Assembly (NCBI GenBank): GCA_001574975.1
Contig: KQ965780.1
Span: 74,094 to 138,093 of the forward strand
Origin: Gonapodya prolifera JEL478
Lineage: Eukaryota > Monoblepharomycota > Monoblepharidomycetes > Monoblepharidales > Gonapodyaceae
Direction of reading: 5' to 3'
DNA length: 64,000 bases
Numbering within the stretch: position 1 is the stretch's first letter; each line of letters opens with the position of its first letter. This document shows positions 9,377 through 21,402 of this stretch, one piece after another. The notes below the pieces were generated by a model. It made no database searches and had not been told where the DNA came from. It worked only from the letters and a program-made list of their open reading frames with translations. The position numbers and the translations under genes are program-made.

Positions 9377-10462
9377 TCAGGTGCCAAGCTCGTCAGCGTC
9401 AGTCGGTGCTCCCGTCGGAGCTGCAGCTTTCGTTTTCCAAAATAGCTTGGCCTTGACACTCTCCGGAACTTGAGAGTAGATGATCACCGCGGTAACCAGG
9501 AGCCCAACGCCCGGGATGCTGCCCGCTACGGGCGCTTCAGAGCTGTCGCTGAGGTTGCCCAAGACGGCTGAAGTGTTGGTGAATGTCGTTTGCGAAGACG
9601 TGGATGTGGATGTGGTCTGCAAAGTTGTGGTCGAATGGGGGTCCGTGACGAGCTGGTGAACGCGGCGGTTCCGGCAGAGGTCTGAGTCGAGCTAGCAGTA
9701 GTCGTGGTAAACGACGTGGTTCCAGTTGTGGTCCGAGTCCGAGTCGCAGAAGGCGTGGTAAAACTGGTTGTAAAAGTAGATGAGGTTGATGTTTTCGTTT
9801 GCGATGAAGTAGATGATGTTGCGCTTGTAGAAGTGGTTGTTTGAGTCAGAGTTGAGCTTGTGGTGGACTCAGTAGACCTTAGAGTTTCCGACGTGCTATC
9901 TGAAGTCGTTTGGGTCAGAGTTGAGCTCGTGGTTGCCTCAGTTTCCGTCGTGGTGTCAGATGTAGTTTGGGTGAGGGTTGATGTTGAAGTTCTCTGAGTG
10001 GACGTGCGTGTTTCTGATGTAGTGTCCGTTGTAGCCATTGTTAATGTTGAGCTGGTGGTCTGGGTTTGGCTTGTGGTATCTGAAGTGGTCAAACTTGTTG
10101 TGGAGCTCGATTTTGTCTGAGAGGTTGTTGTTGACGCGTTTGAGAGGTGGTCGTTGAAGGAGTTTGGGAAGTTGCATCTGATGTTCGTGTGGAGCTCGTG
10201 GTTCGGGTAAAGCTCGTTGTGGATGTTTTCGTCATCGAAGTCGTTGCACGCATTCTAAGGAGAGAAACATGAGATCGTGAGACGTCAGAGCAACAAAACC
10301 GCTGTCTGATGGAAGGGGGGGAAACACTTACCTCAACCCTTGCTCATAATACTCGCACTCAGACCACTTTTGAGCTTGGCACTTGTAATTGGGATGCAAA
10401 TTTTGTTGTAGTTCGCCAACTGTCTTCAAGAACAACCTTACAGATGAACCAATGGACCCCAT
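9377..10462 (-). CDS. Ser/Thr-rich (mucin-like) single-pass membrane protein, frame interrupted
   Basis: Minus-strand gene. Exon 1 10332-10462 (MGSIGSSVRLF..., 43 codons plus 2 bases, donor gtaagt), intron 10255-10331, then a long Ser/Thr-rich exon from 10254 down to the stop at 9377-9379. Most of the exon encodes runs of Thr/Ser with regularly spaced TTSDTTSET / STLTQTTSD units, an expected O-glycosylated stalk. The C-terminal part (about 80 aa) has one membrane segment (GVGLLVTAVIIYS) and a short cytoplasmic tail ending ADELGT. No signal peptide is visible on the ATG used, so an upstream exon may be missing. The Thr-rich frame shifts twice, near 10110-10140 and near 9625-9660. With no good splice sites there, I infer indels in low-complexity sequence or a decaying gene. 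Confidence 0.55.
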
Positions 10463-12021
10463 ACTATCGAGCTTAATTCCTCACTTTTGAGCGGTGAAAT
10501 CGATTTTCGGTAAACGCCGAGCTGATATCAAGCTACATTGCGGCAATTCTATAGAGAGCTTTTAGCGATTTAGGTCCTAGTTCCCGGGCTTCGTTGTCCT
10601 CGCCCCGTACAAAATAATGTCAGTAATTTGTATGGCTTGTTACATGGATTCGTGTCTCTCACCTTACACAATCGGGAAGAATGTCTTGATTGCAGACCCC
10701 TCGCGGAGCTCCGAGCAAAGCGAGGGGCGTAGCGATTATGCAAGCGGGTCAACAACGTACACACCTCAGTGTTACGTATGTACAATGCCGGCGCCCATCT
10801 ACGTATTTTAATCATCTTCCATGTCGACCCCCAGAATGTTAGGTACTTCGTTCAAAATGAATAATCCTCTAAATTCAGATTTCTTTCTCTTCTTTTCTCC
10901 ATTTAGTATGAACTTTTACCTCCCATTTTTGCATCCTGAGCAACAGCCCGTTCGTTGTTCCGTGCGATAAGCACCGAGTTAGGGCTCGTAGTGAGGCTTC
11001 AAAGTCACGATCTCAATCACAATTTCAACGCTTCTCAAACACGCCTACATTCGACGATACTCGTTTTGTGCGACAAGCACGATGCTCAAACCTGGTATGG
11101 TAAGGTACGCAGACTCAATAGCAATCCAGTCTTCATCCGACAGTTTCTCGCCCACCCCAGCTCCGGCAACCACCCAACGCCACTTCCACACGTGCGCACG
11201 TTTTCGGTGGCATCGCTGACCCATGTCGCGGATCTGTTGGAGTTGGGAGGCGACAAACCTGTGTCATGTCGCGGTCGATGACGAGCGGTGATACATGGAC
11301 GCCGCATCCAACAGCGGACTCCTTGTCCAAACCTGCATCGCAAACGCCAACCAGGTACCAGCAAAGCCTCACCTCTCCTCAGGCGGCCGCGAACCCGCCC
11401 CTCCCCAATTCGCTCTAACACCGCCCAGCCCGCCGAGCCCGGCATTCATACCCTGCATCGACGGGCCCCACGATATAATCTTGCGGAGCGAGGATTGCTG
11501 TGGAACCAGGTTGGATGACCTAATTCTCAATTGCTGGGGGAATGCAACGTGGTTCGTTGTACCGCTGACCTGTGGAGGTCGTCTGGCGCTTGCCGCGTGT
11601 ATCGCAATTACCCTGCATGAACCCTCTTCCGAGAAGCGAAAGAGATGACCAATGAACGTGGATTTCAGTACAAAACCTTTACTACATTGAAAGATTCGTC
11701 AACCTTTTCTCTGTTTTCCAGTCTGAAGTGTGATATGTCTTTGCATGACTCTCGCCGAACCCTCTTCCGAAAAGCAACAAAAAATTAGCCATCCCGCGAA
11801 GAATTCTGCAATTTCCCCGCTCCGCCATCTTGTTGCATGACATCACATGACCAACCCGTGGCCTGTCCCATCGGCTCGTGACCTCCACGCATCGATGACA
11901 TCACACCACAACCACCTTCGGTACTTAAGAACCCGCGAAAGCCAAATTTCCACCACAAAGTCGAGCTTGCAAAACATCTCAAAAACAACCAAACCGATCC
12001 CAAAACACTCGAACTGCAATA
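10463..12021. other. Intergenic; promoter of Hsp12 copy C at right end
   Basis: No supportable gene. A 117-codon plus-strand frame (11295-11648) contains a short stretch like the start of fungal BTB domains (HDIILRSEDC) but no rest of the domain. Bases 10695-10740 hold a small GC-rich palindromic cluster (CCTCGC...GCGAGG) like the hairpin element. A short segment around 11618-11640 recurs at 11757-11780 (gaaccctcttccga). From about 11650 the sequence matches the upstream flank of Hsp12 copies A and B. Confidence 0.45.
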
Positions 12022-12997
12022 ATGGATTACGGACGCAAAGGTACGTCGGCCCATCGCGCTTTCCAAACCCGCGCCGCATCTCATTACCTCCATCGCCCAT
12101 TCGTTCTGACTCAATGCCTCGCATTGCTTGCGCGCCCATCGCTGTGATTCCCTCGCATCGCTTCTCTATCGTCCCACGGCGACAACCGCCACCCGCATCA
12201 CGCCTCGCACCATGATTCCCGCCTCGCTCATCTCATCGTCGACAGGTTTTACTGAGGAAGTCAAGGAGAAAGTCACGGTGCGCAGCCCTCTTATCTGGCT
12301 CAGCTCTCACTCCGTCCTCACCAATTTTCTCCCCTCCACCCATTTCCCCGCCCACGCATGTACAGCCCGACACGCAGAAGAGCTACACTCAACAAGTTAG
12401 CGAGGTGCGTTTCTCCCCACATGTCTCTCTCTCGCGCCCTTGTAAAGTCGCTCTTGTTTCCTGGCCTCCTTTAAGACCGTAGGCGGGTACAGTGGTACGT
12501 TTGCAACGATTTTTCTTCCTTCTTCCACCGCTCTCAACGCTCGCACACTCCGCTTCCAAACGCAACAGACCGTGCCAAGTCCGCCGTCACTCCCGGTAAG
12601 CTTTTGCATCACATTTCGCTCCTCGGGCTTCCTCTGATTGCCCTCAAATCGGAACGCTCGTCTTCGCCACGCACAGACTCGCAAAAGTCGACTGGCCAAC
12701 AGATCCACGATAGGTGTGATCCCAGAGTTTCTCGTTTCTCTCCTCCATTTGGGCTCAAAGCTTTTCCGTGTTAAACCTTCCCCCAATTCTCACGTACTCC
12801 AGGGCTCGCGGCGCCTCGGACGAAGCTAACCGCGACGACCGTACCCTCATGGAGAAAGCCAAGGCGAGTTCCTTCCTTTCCTTACTTGCTTTCGCTTGTG
12901 TCTCTTCAACTGAAACGTGACATCTGGCTTTGTCCCTTGCCCTTGCACGACACAGGACGCCTTGGGTGTTGACAGGCGCGACCAGACGAACCACTAA
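12022..12997 (+). CDS. Hsp12/Hsp9-family stress protein, copy C
   Basis: Third Hsp12-type copy, complete. Exons 12022-12040, 12246-12277, 12366-12404, 12476-12494, 12569-12595, 12677-12713, 12803-12863, 12956-12997; 276 bases, 91 aa, same exon lengths and phases as copy B. The protein starts MDYGRK-G-FTEEVKEKVT. It differs from B mainly in the middle (TVGGYS, DRAKSAVTP) and at the C-terminus (DALGVDRRDQTNH). The last intron has a GC donor (AAG|gcgagt) where A and B have GT, so it would be a GC-AG intron. Function as for copy B: cytosolic or membrane-associated stress protein. About 7.6 kb from copy B, with the antiporter and the Ser/Thr-rich gene in between. Confidence 0.88.
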
Positions 12998-13231
12998 AGT
13001 ACGGGTGGGATGGCGCGTGGAGAAGGGAGTGGAGATATTGGGAGGGAGAAAAATGGTGTATACATAAGTTTTTCCATAAAAGCGATGCTTTGCTTCCTTT
13101 GCTTTGCTCTCTTTGCTGCTGTTGAAATCTTGAAAATAAATGTTAAGGGGGAGGAATATAAAATCGCCTCGAGTTCAGTCGTCTCCCGTAATCATACCTT
13201 CCCCTCCAACAACCTCCCACCACACACCGCG

Positions 13232-15315
13232 ATGGTACCACTCCTGACCTCCTCTCTTCCTCCCAAACTCCCTCTCGCTATCCGTCCCGCCGCGCAGTAC
13301 AAGAACGGCAACGGGAACGACAACTCGCCATCGCACGCGAAACCAAACTCGCACCATCAGTTGGGCCCCGGCGCAGATGGGGTGCACATGGAGTGTGATC
13401 TGGCAGTCGAGGCGCGGGGAAGAGCCGGTGGGGTCGTACAGGTACGCTAATGGGTGTTGCTGAAGGGTGAAGAATGACTCACGGTTGACGGATCCCGCCC
13501 ACTGCGTAATCCCCCCCTTCCCAAAGCGCGTGGCGGAGAATTACGGAATGTATACGGTGCAATGGATTGATGAGGAGAGGCGGGAAGGTGGGCCGTGGGG
13601 TGGGGGACGAGGGACTGAGGTTCGGAGGTTCGGAGCTCACACTCTTGGAGGTCAGCACAACCACCCCGGACGGTTCTTTTCTTCAAGAAACCCAACGAAC
13701 GCAAGACGATGCACGCGCTACGGGACATTTCGAAGTTCGTGAACACCCGTTGTGCTTTGCGTACACCTTCACCCCAATTGACAGGCCATGACAGGTTCCT
13801 GTTGCGCCAATACCCCACCACAAACATCGTACTCGAACCCCTCGTGCACGACGAGCTGGAGCGGGTGGACTCTGAGCTTGCCGCACGGTGCTTCACGGTG
13901 GAGAGTGCCGGTGGAGCGAACCAAAATGGGACGAAGGCACAGGAGCAGGAGCAGGAGCACCCAGACCCGCCCTGTTTGGAGTACACCCGAGTGGCAGATT
14001 TGGTGATCGCGTTGGGTGGGGACGGGACGTTGTTACATCTGGCCAAGATGTTTCCATACGAGGTGGGCGGTGGCTCCCCCCCCGGTGGGGCTCACTCACC
14101 ACATTCTAACTCCCGTCTCCGCTTGAAGGTACCACCCGTCCTTTGCTTCAGCATGGGCACCCTCGGCTTCCTCATGCCCTTCGACGTGGCCGAGCATGCG
14201 GCAGTCATCTCTGGCATCATGGAACCTCCCTTCACCACCACGACGTTCACGCCTAGGATGCGAATACAGGTGCAAATGCGCGATAAGGACGGCGAGAGGG
14301 CTAAGCTATTTGGGAGGGAGACGGGCGTGGAGGACGATGGAGTCGGTAAGGGTCGGCTGTCTGGGCGCATGGGGTGTTTGTCTCATTTTGTTTTGCTGGT
14401 GTTAGAACACCACTATGTCGCGCAGTTCATGAACGAGGTGAGTCCACTTTTGTGTTGTGCTGCCACTGTTTTCTCACTCCGCGCTCCCCGCAACTGCAGC
14501 TTCTCCTCCACCGGGGTGGCAGTCCCTCCATGGTGACACTCTCGTGCCAAGTTGACGGGGAGTTTTTCACGAGGACGACGGGCGACGGGGTCATTTTTGC
14601 GACGCCGACGGGGTCAACAGCGTGAGCATTGTTGAACTTCAGGACGAGGCGGAAAGTTGACCCAGCCGCCCCACCGCCCCCCACTCTCGCTCCAGCTATG
14701 CCCTTGCTTCTGGTGGTCCCCTCGTCCACCCTCTCATTCCCTCCATCCAGCTGTGCCCTGTATGCCCCCAATCTCTTTCTTTCCGCTCCATCCTCCTCCC
14801 TCCGGACTCCTTTGTGCGCATTCAAGTGGATAAGCCAGGACACGGTAAGAAGGGGACCACCGGGGTGGAGGTCAGCGGGGATGGACGGGTGGTGGGGCAT
14901 GTCGGGGAAGGCGGAGCGGTCGAGGTGAGCATGTGAAAGGGAGAACGTCAAACACGGTTTCATCAATTGACATTACTTTTGCTGTTTATGGCAGCTACAA
15001 ACATCACCCTTCCCCGTCCCCACTATAAACCGCCCAGCGCACCGGGTGACCTGGGTGCGGGACACGAACGAGCTTCTTCGGTGGAACATTGGTTTCCACA
15101 CACCAGGCGCGCGCGATGAGGACGGGAGCGCGTCGGAGTCGGACGAGTCGGAGCGGGAGGAGCTCGCAGACGCGGACATCGAGCGCAAGATGGGCAGAAT
15201 GTTAACGAGTAGGCGTATGAGCTCGGGGTTTGGATGTGATTCGAGTAAGCCCGCCCGAAGGGGAAGCAAGGGCGGAGATTTGGAGGATCATGCGGGGGGA
15301 GAACCCCGCGGTTGA
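13232..15315 (+). CDS. NAD(+) kinase
   Basis: ATP-dependent phosphorylation of NAD+ to NADP+ (NADK/Utr1/Pos5 family). Eight exons: 13232-13441, 13527-13587, 13656-14062, 14129-14345, 14406-14437, 14500-14621, 14696-14924, 14995-15315; 532 aa in one frame. Family motifs: PPRTVLFFKKPNERKT, the GGDGT nucleotide motif (IALGGDGTLLH, about residue 213), PVLCFSMGTLGFLMPF, the NE-type motif (AQFMNE), and GDGVIFATPTGST. The region after exon 7 matches the C-terminal part of the NADK fold (SFRSILLPP). The last exon adds a charged C-terminal tail rich in Glu, Ser and Gly. The first two exons are less certain, but phases fit. No obvious mitochondrial presequence; a cytosolic enzyme is likely. Confidence 0.9.
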
Positions 15316-15574
15316 TTGTGTGGAGTGCCGACGGAAGGGGTGTACGGGGGTTTGCATGTTTTGATTGTTGGAAATCCATGGTTTAAGAAAATTTCAAGAA
15401 ATATGGAATAGAGCAACTTCGAGTGTTGTGCCCGTGCGAACTTGGAACCGTTGAGCTGTGAGACCTTCTCCCAACATCCCTAATTTATCCCAAGAAGTAA
15501 ACGTGACATCTAGCTGATATTTTGAGGGAAGCCTCCAACCATTTGGTGCAATTTTTTCACAGGAATAATGAAAA

Positions 15575-17169
15575 CTACAACTTCTCGAAAGTGGGCTTCA
15601 CTTTCTTCGCCGCCGCGTTCGCTGCAATCGCCATATCGGCAGAGAGGTTTGCGTGCGCGCTCCACGTCGCACCGTACAAGAAACCGTCTGAAGGCGGGGT
15701 AAAAAGTTGGTGTGAAACGACCTTGAGAACCTTATGTCATAGCTCGGACCCACCTTCCAGAGGCCGTCCGCGAGAAAAGTTCATGACTTCCTTCGAACCA
15801 GAAACCGCGGTGGGGGATTTGGTGGCGATCAGCTTGGCAAGGTCAAGCGCAGCATCTAGACGGGAGAAATTGGTTCACCATGACACCAGGTATTGAGAGC
15901 AAAATCCTGGCTTCAACGAGATGCTTACCGACCGCAGCGTCCTTGGTGTCGCAAATCTTGCTGACGACACCGAATTGGAGAGCTTCTTGGGCCGAGAAGA
16001 AGCGCGCGGAGAATACAATTTCGCGGATGAAGGAGTCGTTGCCGACAATTTTGGGAAGGCGCTGCAAGCTTCCTCCATCTGCGGGAATCCCCTTGATGAG
16101 AAAAATTGAGGTGGAAGTAAAGGGAGGGAAGAGAGTGGACGAAAAACAAGCTTAAATTTTGATATGTCCCTGTGACACATTCTGTGTCCACTCACCACAT
16201 CGACTACATTGTGCGGAGAAGTAGGAAGATAGAGTGTGGAGGGGTTCACTCGTGGAGAAAAAGCGGTACAATGACATGAACGAACCTTCCTTCAATGTGA
16301 ACCGCGAATCTTTGGTGCAGTAGCGCACATCGCAAGCAGAAATAAACTAGCAGCGTGGTGGGAATGAGTGAATTCGGCGACCATTACATCACTCATCATT
16401 ACCTCAAGTCCTGCTCCAACGCACGTTCCGTGAACAACGGCGATCACAGGCTCTGAGAAAAAGGATTAATTAAAGAAGCACGCAAGTAAACCGAGGGAAC
16501 GACAAACTCACTTCCGCATGTCGTGGCGGTATGAAGCGTACCAATAATATCAGACAGGTACCGTCGTCGTCCACGGTACGCCGCTCTCGCAGGGTCAACA
16601 GGGACCGGCCTGGCGTTGAATGGTGTCGCCTCTGCTCCCAAAGGGGCTGGTGAGTCACGGAATACGATGGACTCGGAGAACAGGCGAACGTACTGATATC
16701 AAGCCCTGCGGAAAAGATTCTACCGTTCGCGCTCACGACGACGGCTCGAACGTCCGGGTCTTCCGCTGCAAGCCCGTTGTTAAGCCTTCATCCATCTCGA
16801 ACATCAATAGAACCTACCAATCGTTTCGAAAACATGTGTTATGTCCTGCGTAAAACATCTATCACCACTAACAGATTACGGAAGTAACGGGTGGCGGCAA
16901 TGACAAACCTTCCACATTCTTGTGAAAGTTCACGGTTCGGTAGACGTTAGATAGGCCAAATGGTAACGCAACTGACGCGACTCACTGAGGGTTGAAGGAG
17001 TTGAGGCTGTCGGGCCTGTTTCTGTTGGCGCAGAGAGGACACAGCTTGAACGATTCCGTTGCGGAGCCACGGACGAACTCGACCGCGCAGTTCCTCACAG
17101 TTTGACGTGCAGGACATACTCCGCAGCGAATTCAACTTGAAGGGTCGCAATGTTGTCGTACTTGCCCAT
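15575..17169 (-). CDS. Delta(3,5)-delta(2,4)-dienoyl-CoA isomerase (ECH1-like)
   Basis: Crotonase-fold enzyme that isomerises dienoyl-CoA intermediates in beta-oxidation of unsaturated fatty acids. Twelve exons on the minus strand, from ATG at 17169: 17099-17169, 16986-17021, 16909-16918, 16818-16845, 16694-16765, 16542-16646, 16403-16452, 16286-16346, 16196-16203, 15929-16091, 15754-15855, 15575-15687; 272 aa. Visible motifs: LNRPDSLNSFNPQMW, ANGRIFSAGLDI (oxyanion loop), AVVHGTCVGAGLE, and KEVDVGIPADGGSLQRLPKI. The last aligns with the rat ECH1 segment carrying both catalytic acids, and the Glu of KEVDVG and the Asp of PADGG are both present. Two exons are only 10 and 8 bases. The C-terminus is EKL, at best a weak PTS1-like tripeptide, so peroxisome versus mitochondrion is open. 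Confidence 0.9.
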
Positions 17170-17285
17170 GTCGAATCTTTTCGTCGGAAGGGAGGAACGG
17201 AGTGAGCGGTGGGAACTGGCCGATCGGGCGACTGTGGTCCAATATGCATTGTGGCCAATCCCTCTTTTCTACGGATATTACAAGT

Positions 17286-20200
17286 CTAAACGAGATCAAT
17301 GCCAGTACTGTTCATAGTGCCGTCATCGTCTGCTTTGTTCAGCGAAATTTTACGCCAGCCACAGTCTTCTCTATCATCCTTGATCCATTCGGCAGATGGG
17401 TGGTAGTGGAAGTTCATTTTGATGGACAGGACAACGGGCACCTGAAAGGAGACCCATTCATGATGAGGCCACATCGCCCGCAACTTGATCTTAATACATA
17501 CCTGGTCAAAACTCATTGTTTTCACTCGGATATATGTGTTATCCTGGAGCTCCTTCACAACTGCCACAAACTCATCCAGAGTTTTCACTTTTTTGCCGTT
17601 TATACCGGTGATCCAGGTTGTTGGTTGCAATCCAAACATGTATGCCGGAGACCCCTTGCTCCTCCCAGATACGTATATCTCCGATGGAAGATGTTTGCTC
17701 TGTTGAAGGACAGCTGTGTGCGGACGATGCAACACAGCACCCGCCCAGAATACCACGCGGTTTGTACCGACGGTATCCTGAATGGTGGTGGGTACCGAAA
17801 ATTTCATAATATCCTTTTGCCGAACAACGCTCTGAGAAAGGCAACACATGGATGACAATAAACCAGGTATAAACAAGCGCCATGCCAGTCTAACTTACAA
17901 CTTGGAGCGATTCTCGTTGAGTGTTGGGCTTTACATCCAGTTCCGACGTCCGTGTTACCGTTTTGCCCTCGATTTCGAGCATGATGTCCAGCTCTTGCAG
18001 CGCTGACGCGGTGGGAGATCCCGTTTGACTCCTGCGAACCAAGTAGACCTGCCTCCGTTGAGCATTTGCCTCCTCTACACGCTGGACCCATTCATCTGTC
18101 AGACCCATGTGCCGTGCCTGAGAGAGCTGAAGTGGAGTAACTTCCATCGCGAGACCCCGAATAATCGGAATCTCGCCACGTGAGAAGAAAGGAATGAGCT
18201 CCTTCACGGCAGAAATAGACAGACCGAGATGATCTGAAGCAGTTGTGCGTTTGCACACATTCGAAACGCCACAACAACACCATCACATACATTCATTGTC
18301 CTGTCCGTTCTGGGTTCGCTCGCCCATATACGACAACCACAATCCCTGAACATTTCCGGCTGCATCGGCGAGCACGCCAGACCCACATTGTTGTGCAAGA
18401 GGTGTGTCAAGGGTGATCGCGTCGAAGTTGGTCGATCGAAAACGGGGTGAAGACGATTGAGGAATGGTAACCGTGCTTATATCGGTAACCTAACGTGGGC
18501 AAACGTCAGCAAACCATCGCCATCCATCGAAGAAATAAGCTCACCGTCGTCTCGACAAAGATTGGTCGGTGGTTGTGGTTGAACGCCACGAGATTCACAT
18601 GTTGACCTTGCTTGAGTTCCGAATTACTGATTGGAGCTGCAAGGACTGGAGTCTCTCCAAGGTGACGCGGGTCATACTTAACAATGGAAAAGTTGTGTGT
18701 GGGATGGATGAATAAGACCTTGCCAGGAATCACAACCGAATCTAGTTTGATGACATCCCCAAATTGAGCCAAATATCATCGCGCGGATGAGAGTAAACAG
18801 CAACAAACCAGCAACGGTGATCGAGATATCACCCAACGCGAACGGTACAACATTTCGACCAACTACAACGATCCCATTCTTGGCATCAACGATCAGACCA
18901 GCGCCAGTTTTCTGAGGTTGTGAGCTGGTTTTAAACAAAAAAAAAATAGCGAATCTGAGCCAAGCATTCGGACTCACCCGTGACCTCGGGAAACCATCCA
19001 ACCGGACAGGCATGTAGTATGACAGCCTAACCAAAGAGCGAAGAAGCTCTTTGGTTGGACCGACAACGTCCTCTGGGAAGGCAAAGGTTGCCGTCCGGGG
19101 CTCGAGAGGTTTGGCGGGGATAGCTTCTCCGAGTGATTTTGGTATCCAGAGACCAGTTGTATCTATTGCAAAAAGATCAGGACACATCAGAAGGAGACTT
19201 CTTGAATATAACTTACCGTTTCGTCGCCATTCCCGAAACCCAGTCCAGTGGCGCTCCACAGTCACGACAGACACAGATTGCGAGTGTACATCGGCGATTG
19301 AATAAAAAGTAATGGGAATGCGTTCCCGATCCGGAATTGCTTGGAAAGCTTCAATTAAGGCATCAAGGTTCGGTGTCGGTTTTCCCTAGAATACGGACCG
19401 CAATCTCAGCAAGCTGTACTATGTGCCCAACAATCTCGAAGACTCACATCGACTGAAGTGACGATCCAACCGTTATCAGGTCCTGTAAGGAGTGGATACA
19501 ACTCAGTGGCGAAGTGGGGACAGCTCACAGCGAGGTCTTACCGTCCAAGCGGAGCATTCCAGCAGGGTCACATACGTAACAACCCCGAACAGGTACACAG
19601 TACTGTCGCGCAAGCTGATAGGAAAGGTCGTTCACCTTTCCACCGCCTATTTCAACCAAGCGGTTTGGAGTACTTCGCGAGGGACAGCAGCACGTTAAGA
19701 TCAACACAGCGATTCAAGCTGCAGAGCTCGGGTACTCACATCGAATGCAAGTTCTGGACTAGGATAGTCTGCTCCACCTCATCGCCACCTCGTTCGATTT
19801 TGACCTTGATCTCGCGCCCCACATTGTCATCAAACAATGCTTCCAAATCCTCAAACTTCGTAATGACACGACCATTCACAGCGGTAAGAACATCGCCCTC
19901 TTCGATTTTTCCTGCCCCAGGACCCTCAGGGAGGACCGTTTCTACCACCAACATGCCCACTTCCTTGGGGAACAGCGAGCGAACCAAAGCCTCGGTCGCA
20001 TCACTGGTACCAAGACGGCGGACTTCGTCGAAAGGGCGATATGTAAACTGAGTCTGAATGGTTCCCCTCGGCGGTATTTCATTTCGCTTCAAGACTTCAA
20101 GCGCTCTAGCTACACGTCCCAAAGGAAAAAAGAAGTCTGTCGCGGCCTTGCTATGACCTCCAGCCTGAAAAAATCAGATTGTAGGACAAACGACTTGAGC

Positions 20201-21316
20201 TATAGGACTCGTGTCATCTCACTTGGAGGGCTACCGCATTGCCGTCAATGTCCAGAACGGGAGATCCTGAGCTGCCACCGCTGGTGCTCGATGCCGCTTG
20301 AAGGTAAAAAGTGTTGAAGTCGTTGTACGTGAGATCGCCGTAATCTTCACGAAAATAGTTAGAGCGCCAGCCTCAACGCGAAACAAATTAAGCAAACCTG
20401 GAGCGTTGCGATCCAATCTGGAAATAGATCCCGCCAAGATTGAAAGTTTCTATCGCAGTCGATTAGCGTAGGTCGAGCTAGTCGCTTCCGAAAGGCACTT
20501 ACTTCGCCCGCATCGTTCCCGACAACTCTGATGTCCAGTCCAACTCGCGCCAAGTCAGGGCGCAGAGGAATGGACGCAACCTCCATATGTCGAATCTTCG
20601 AAGGCTCGTACCGAAGGAATCCACTGCAGCCACGACGAACATTTTAGCATAACTTGGAAACAAAGAGGTCAGAAACTCCGACTTTATACTGACAAGTCGT
20701 GTATTGGATCACGGTAGATGGGGTAAACCTTTTCAAAAACAAGTGTCATAGGTTTGCCAGTCGCAACAGGCGAACGAACCGTCTGCTACGAACCGAAACC
20801 TCCTCGTGATCATGAAAAATGGCTTCCGCGACAGAAGGTCCAGAGCAAACCACTGATACAACGAAAGATCGTGACACGCTCATCTTGGCTTTTGTACAAC
20901 AACGCACCGTGCCGATTCGTCAGGATGATGCCGAGTTCCGCGTCAACCACGAATCCCGAAGCTTCGCTAGTATCCGGTCCCTCAGTATCTTTCGTGCCAA
21001 TCACCGTATGAGCGTTAGAGAGGTGCTACATATGGTGAAGAACCCTGAACATCTTGCACCCACCGAAGGCCATCACTTGGGAGAAGCGAACCGAAACAAC
21101 AGATTTGACGCATTTTTCAATCGTTGATTGCCATTTTGGCTGGTGAGAGATGGGGAACTGTATGGGCGAGTCGTTGCCCGCATTCTCCTCTGTAACATCG
21201 CCATTGTCTGAGCCGCTCTCCATGCGCATCTTCCGTGGAGCAGCATCCTGAGAGCTCGACAAAGTCCGCTTGCGCTTCGCACCGGATTTTACTGGCGAAG
21301 TACTCTCTGGATTCAT
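17286..21316 (-). CDS. Nma111-type HtrA-like PDZ serine protease
   Basis: Large duplicated HtrA-like protease (yeast Nma111/Ynm3 type; nuclear, pro-apoptotic role in yeast). Eighteen exons, 993 aa, matching the family's roughly 1000 aa: 21064-21316, 20908-20988, 20800-20852, 20694-20728, 20503-20623, 20398-20449, 20223-20344, 19740-20164, 19542-19672, 19448-19482, 19217-19385, 18978-19162, 18809-18911, 18545-18741, 18291-18489, 17899-18233, 17502-17831, 17286-17441. The first protease domain has the full triad: His in ILTNRHVV (about residue 111), Asp in DPIHDFGF (about 140), Ser in GGSSGSPV (about 224). PDZ modules follow ([32 protein letters not shown]). The second protease-like half has GSGV where a catalytic GNSGG/GSSGS would be, as in the family. 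The N-terminus carries a basic cluster (KRKRT) that may act as nuclear signal. One donor is gtcagt (intron after exon 4). Confidence 0.93.
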
Positions 21317-21402
21317 CGAGTTTTGCTTTCTCGACGACCACTCTCAAGTCATGTATGTAAATCAATGCAATGAAAATCTACATAGTCCCCACCAAAGGTC
21401 TT

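Noticed and set aside
11295-11648. Plus-strand frame with a BTB-like HDIILRSEDC
   Set aside because: Only about ten residues resemble a BTB start; the rest of the domain and any exon continuation are missing.
15420-15490. Possible tRNA-like motif on the minus strand (aagttcgcac)
   Set aside because: Box B is poor, no cloverleaf fold, no A box at the right distance.
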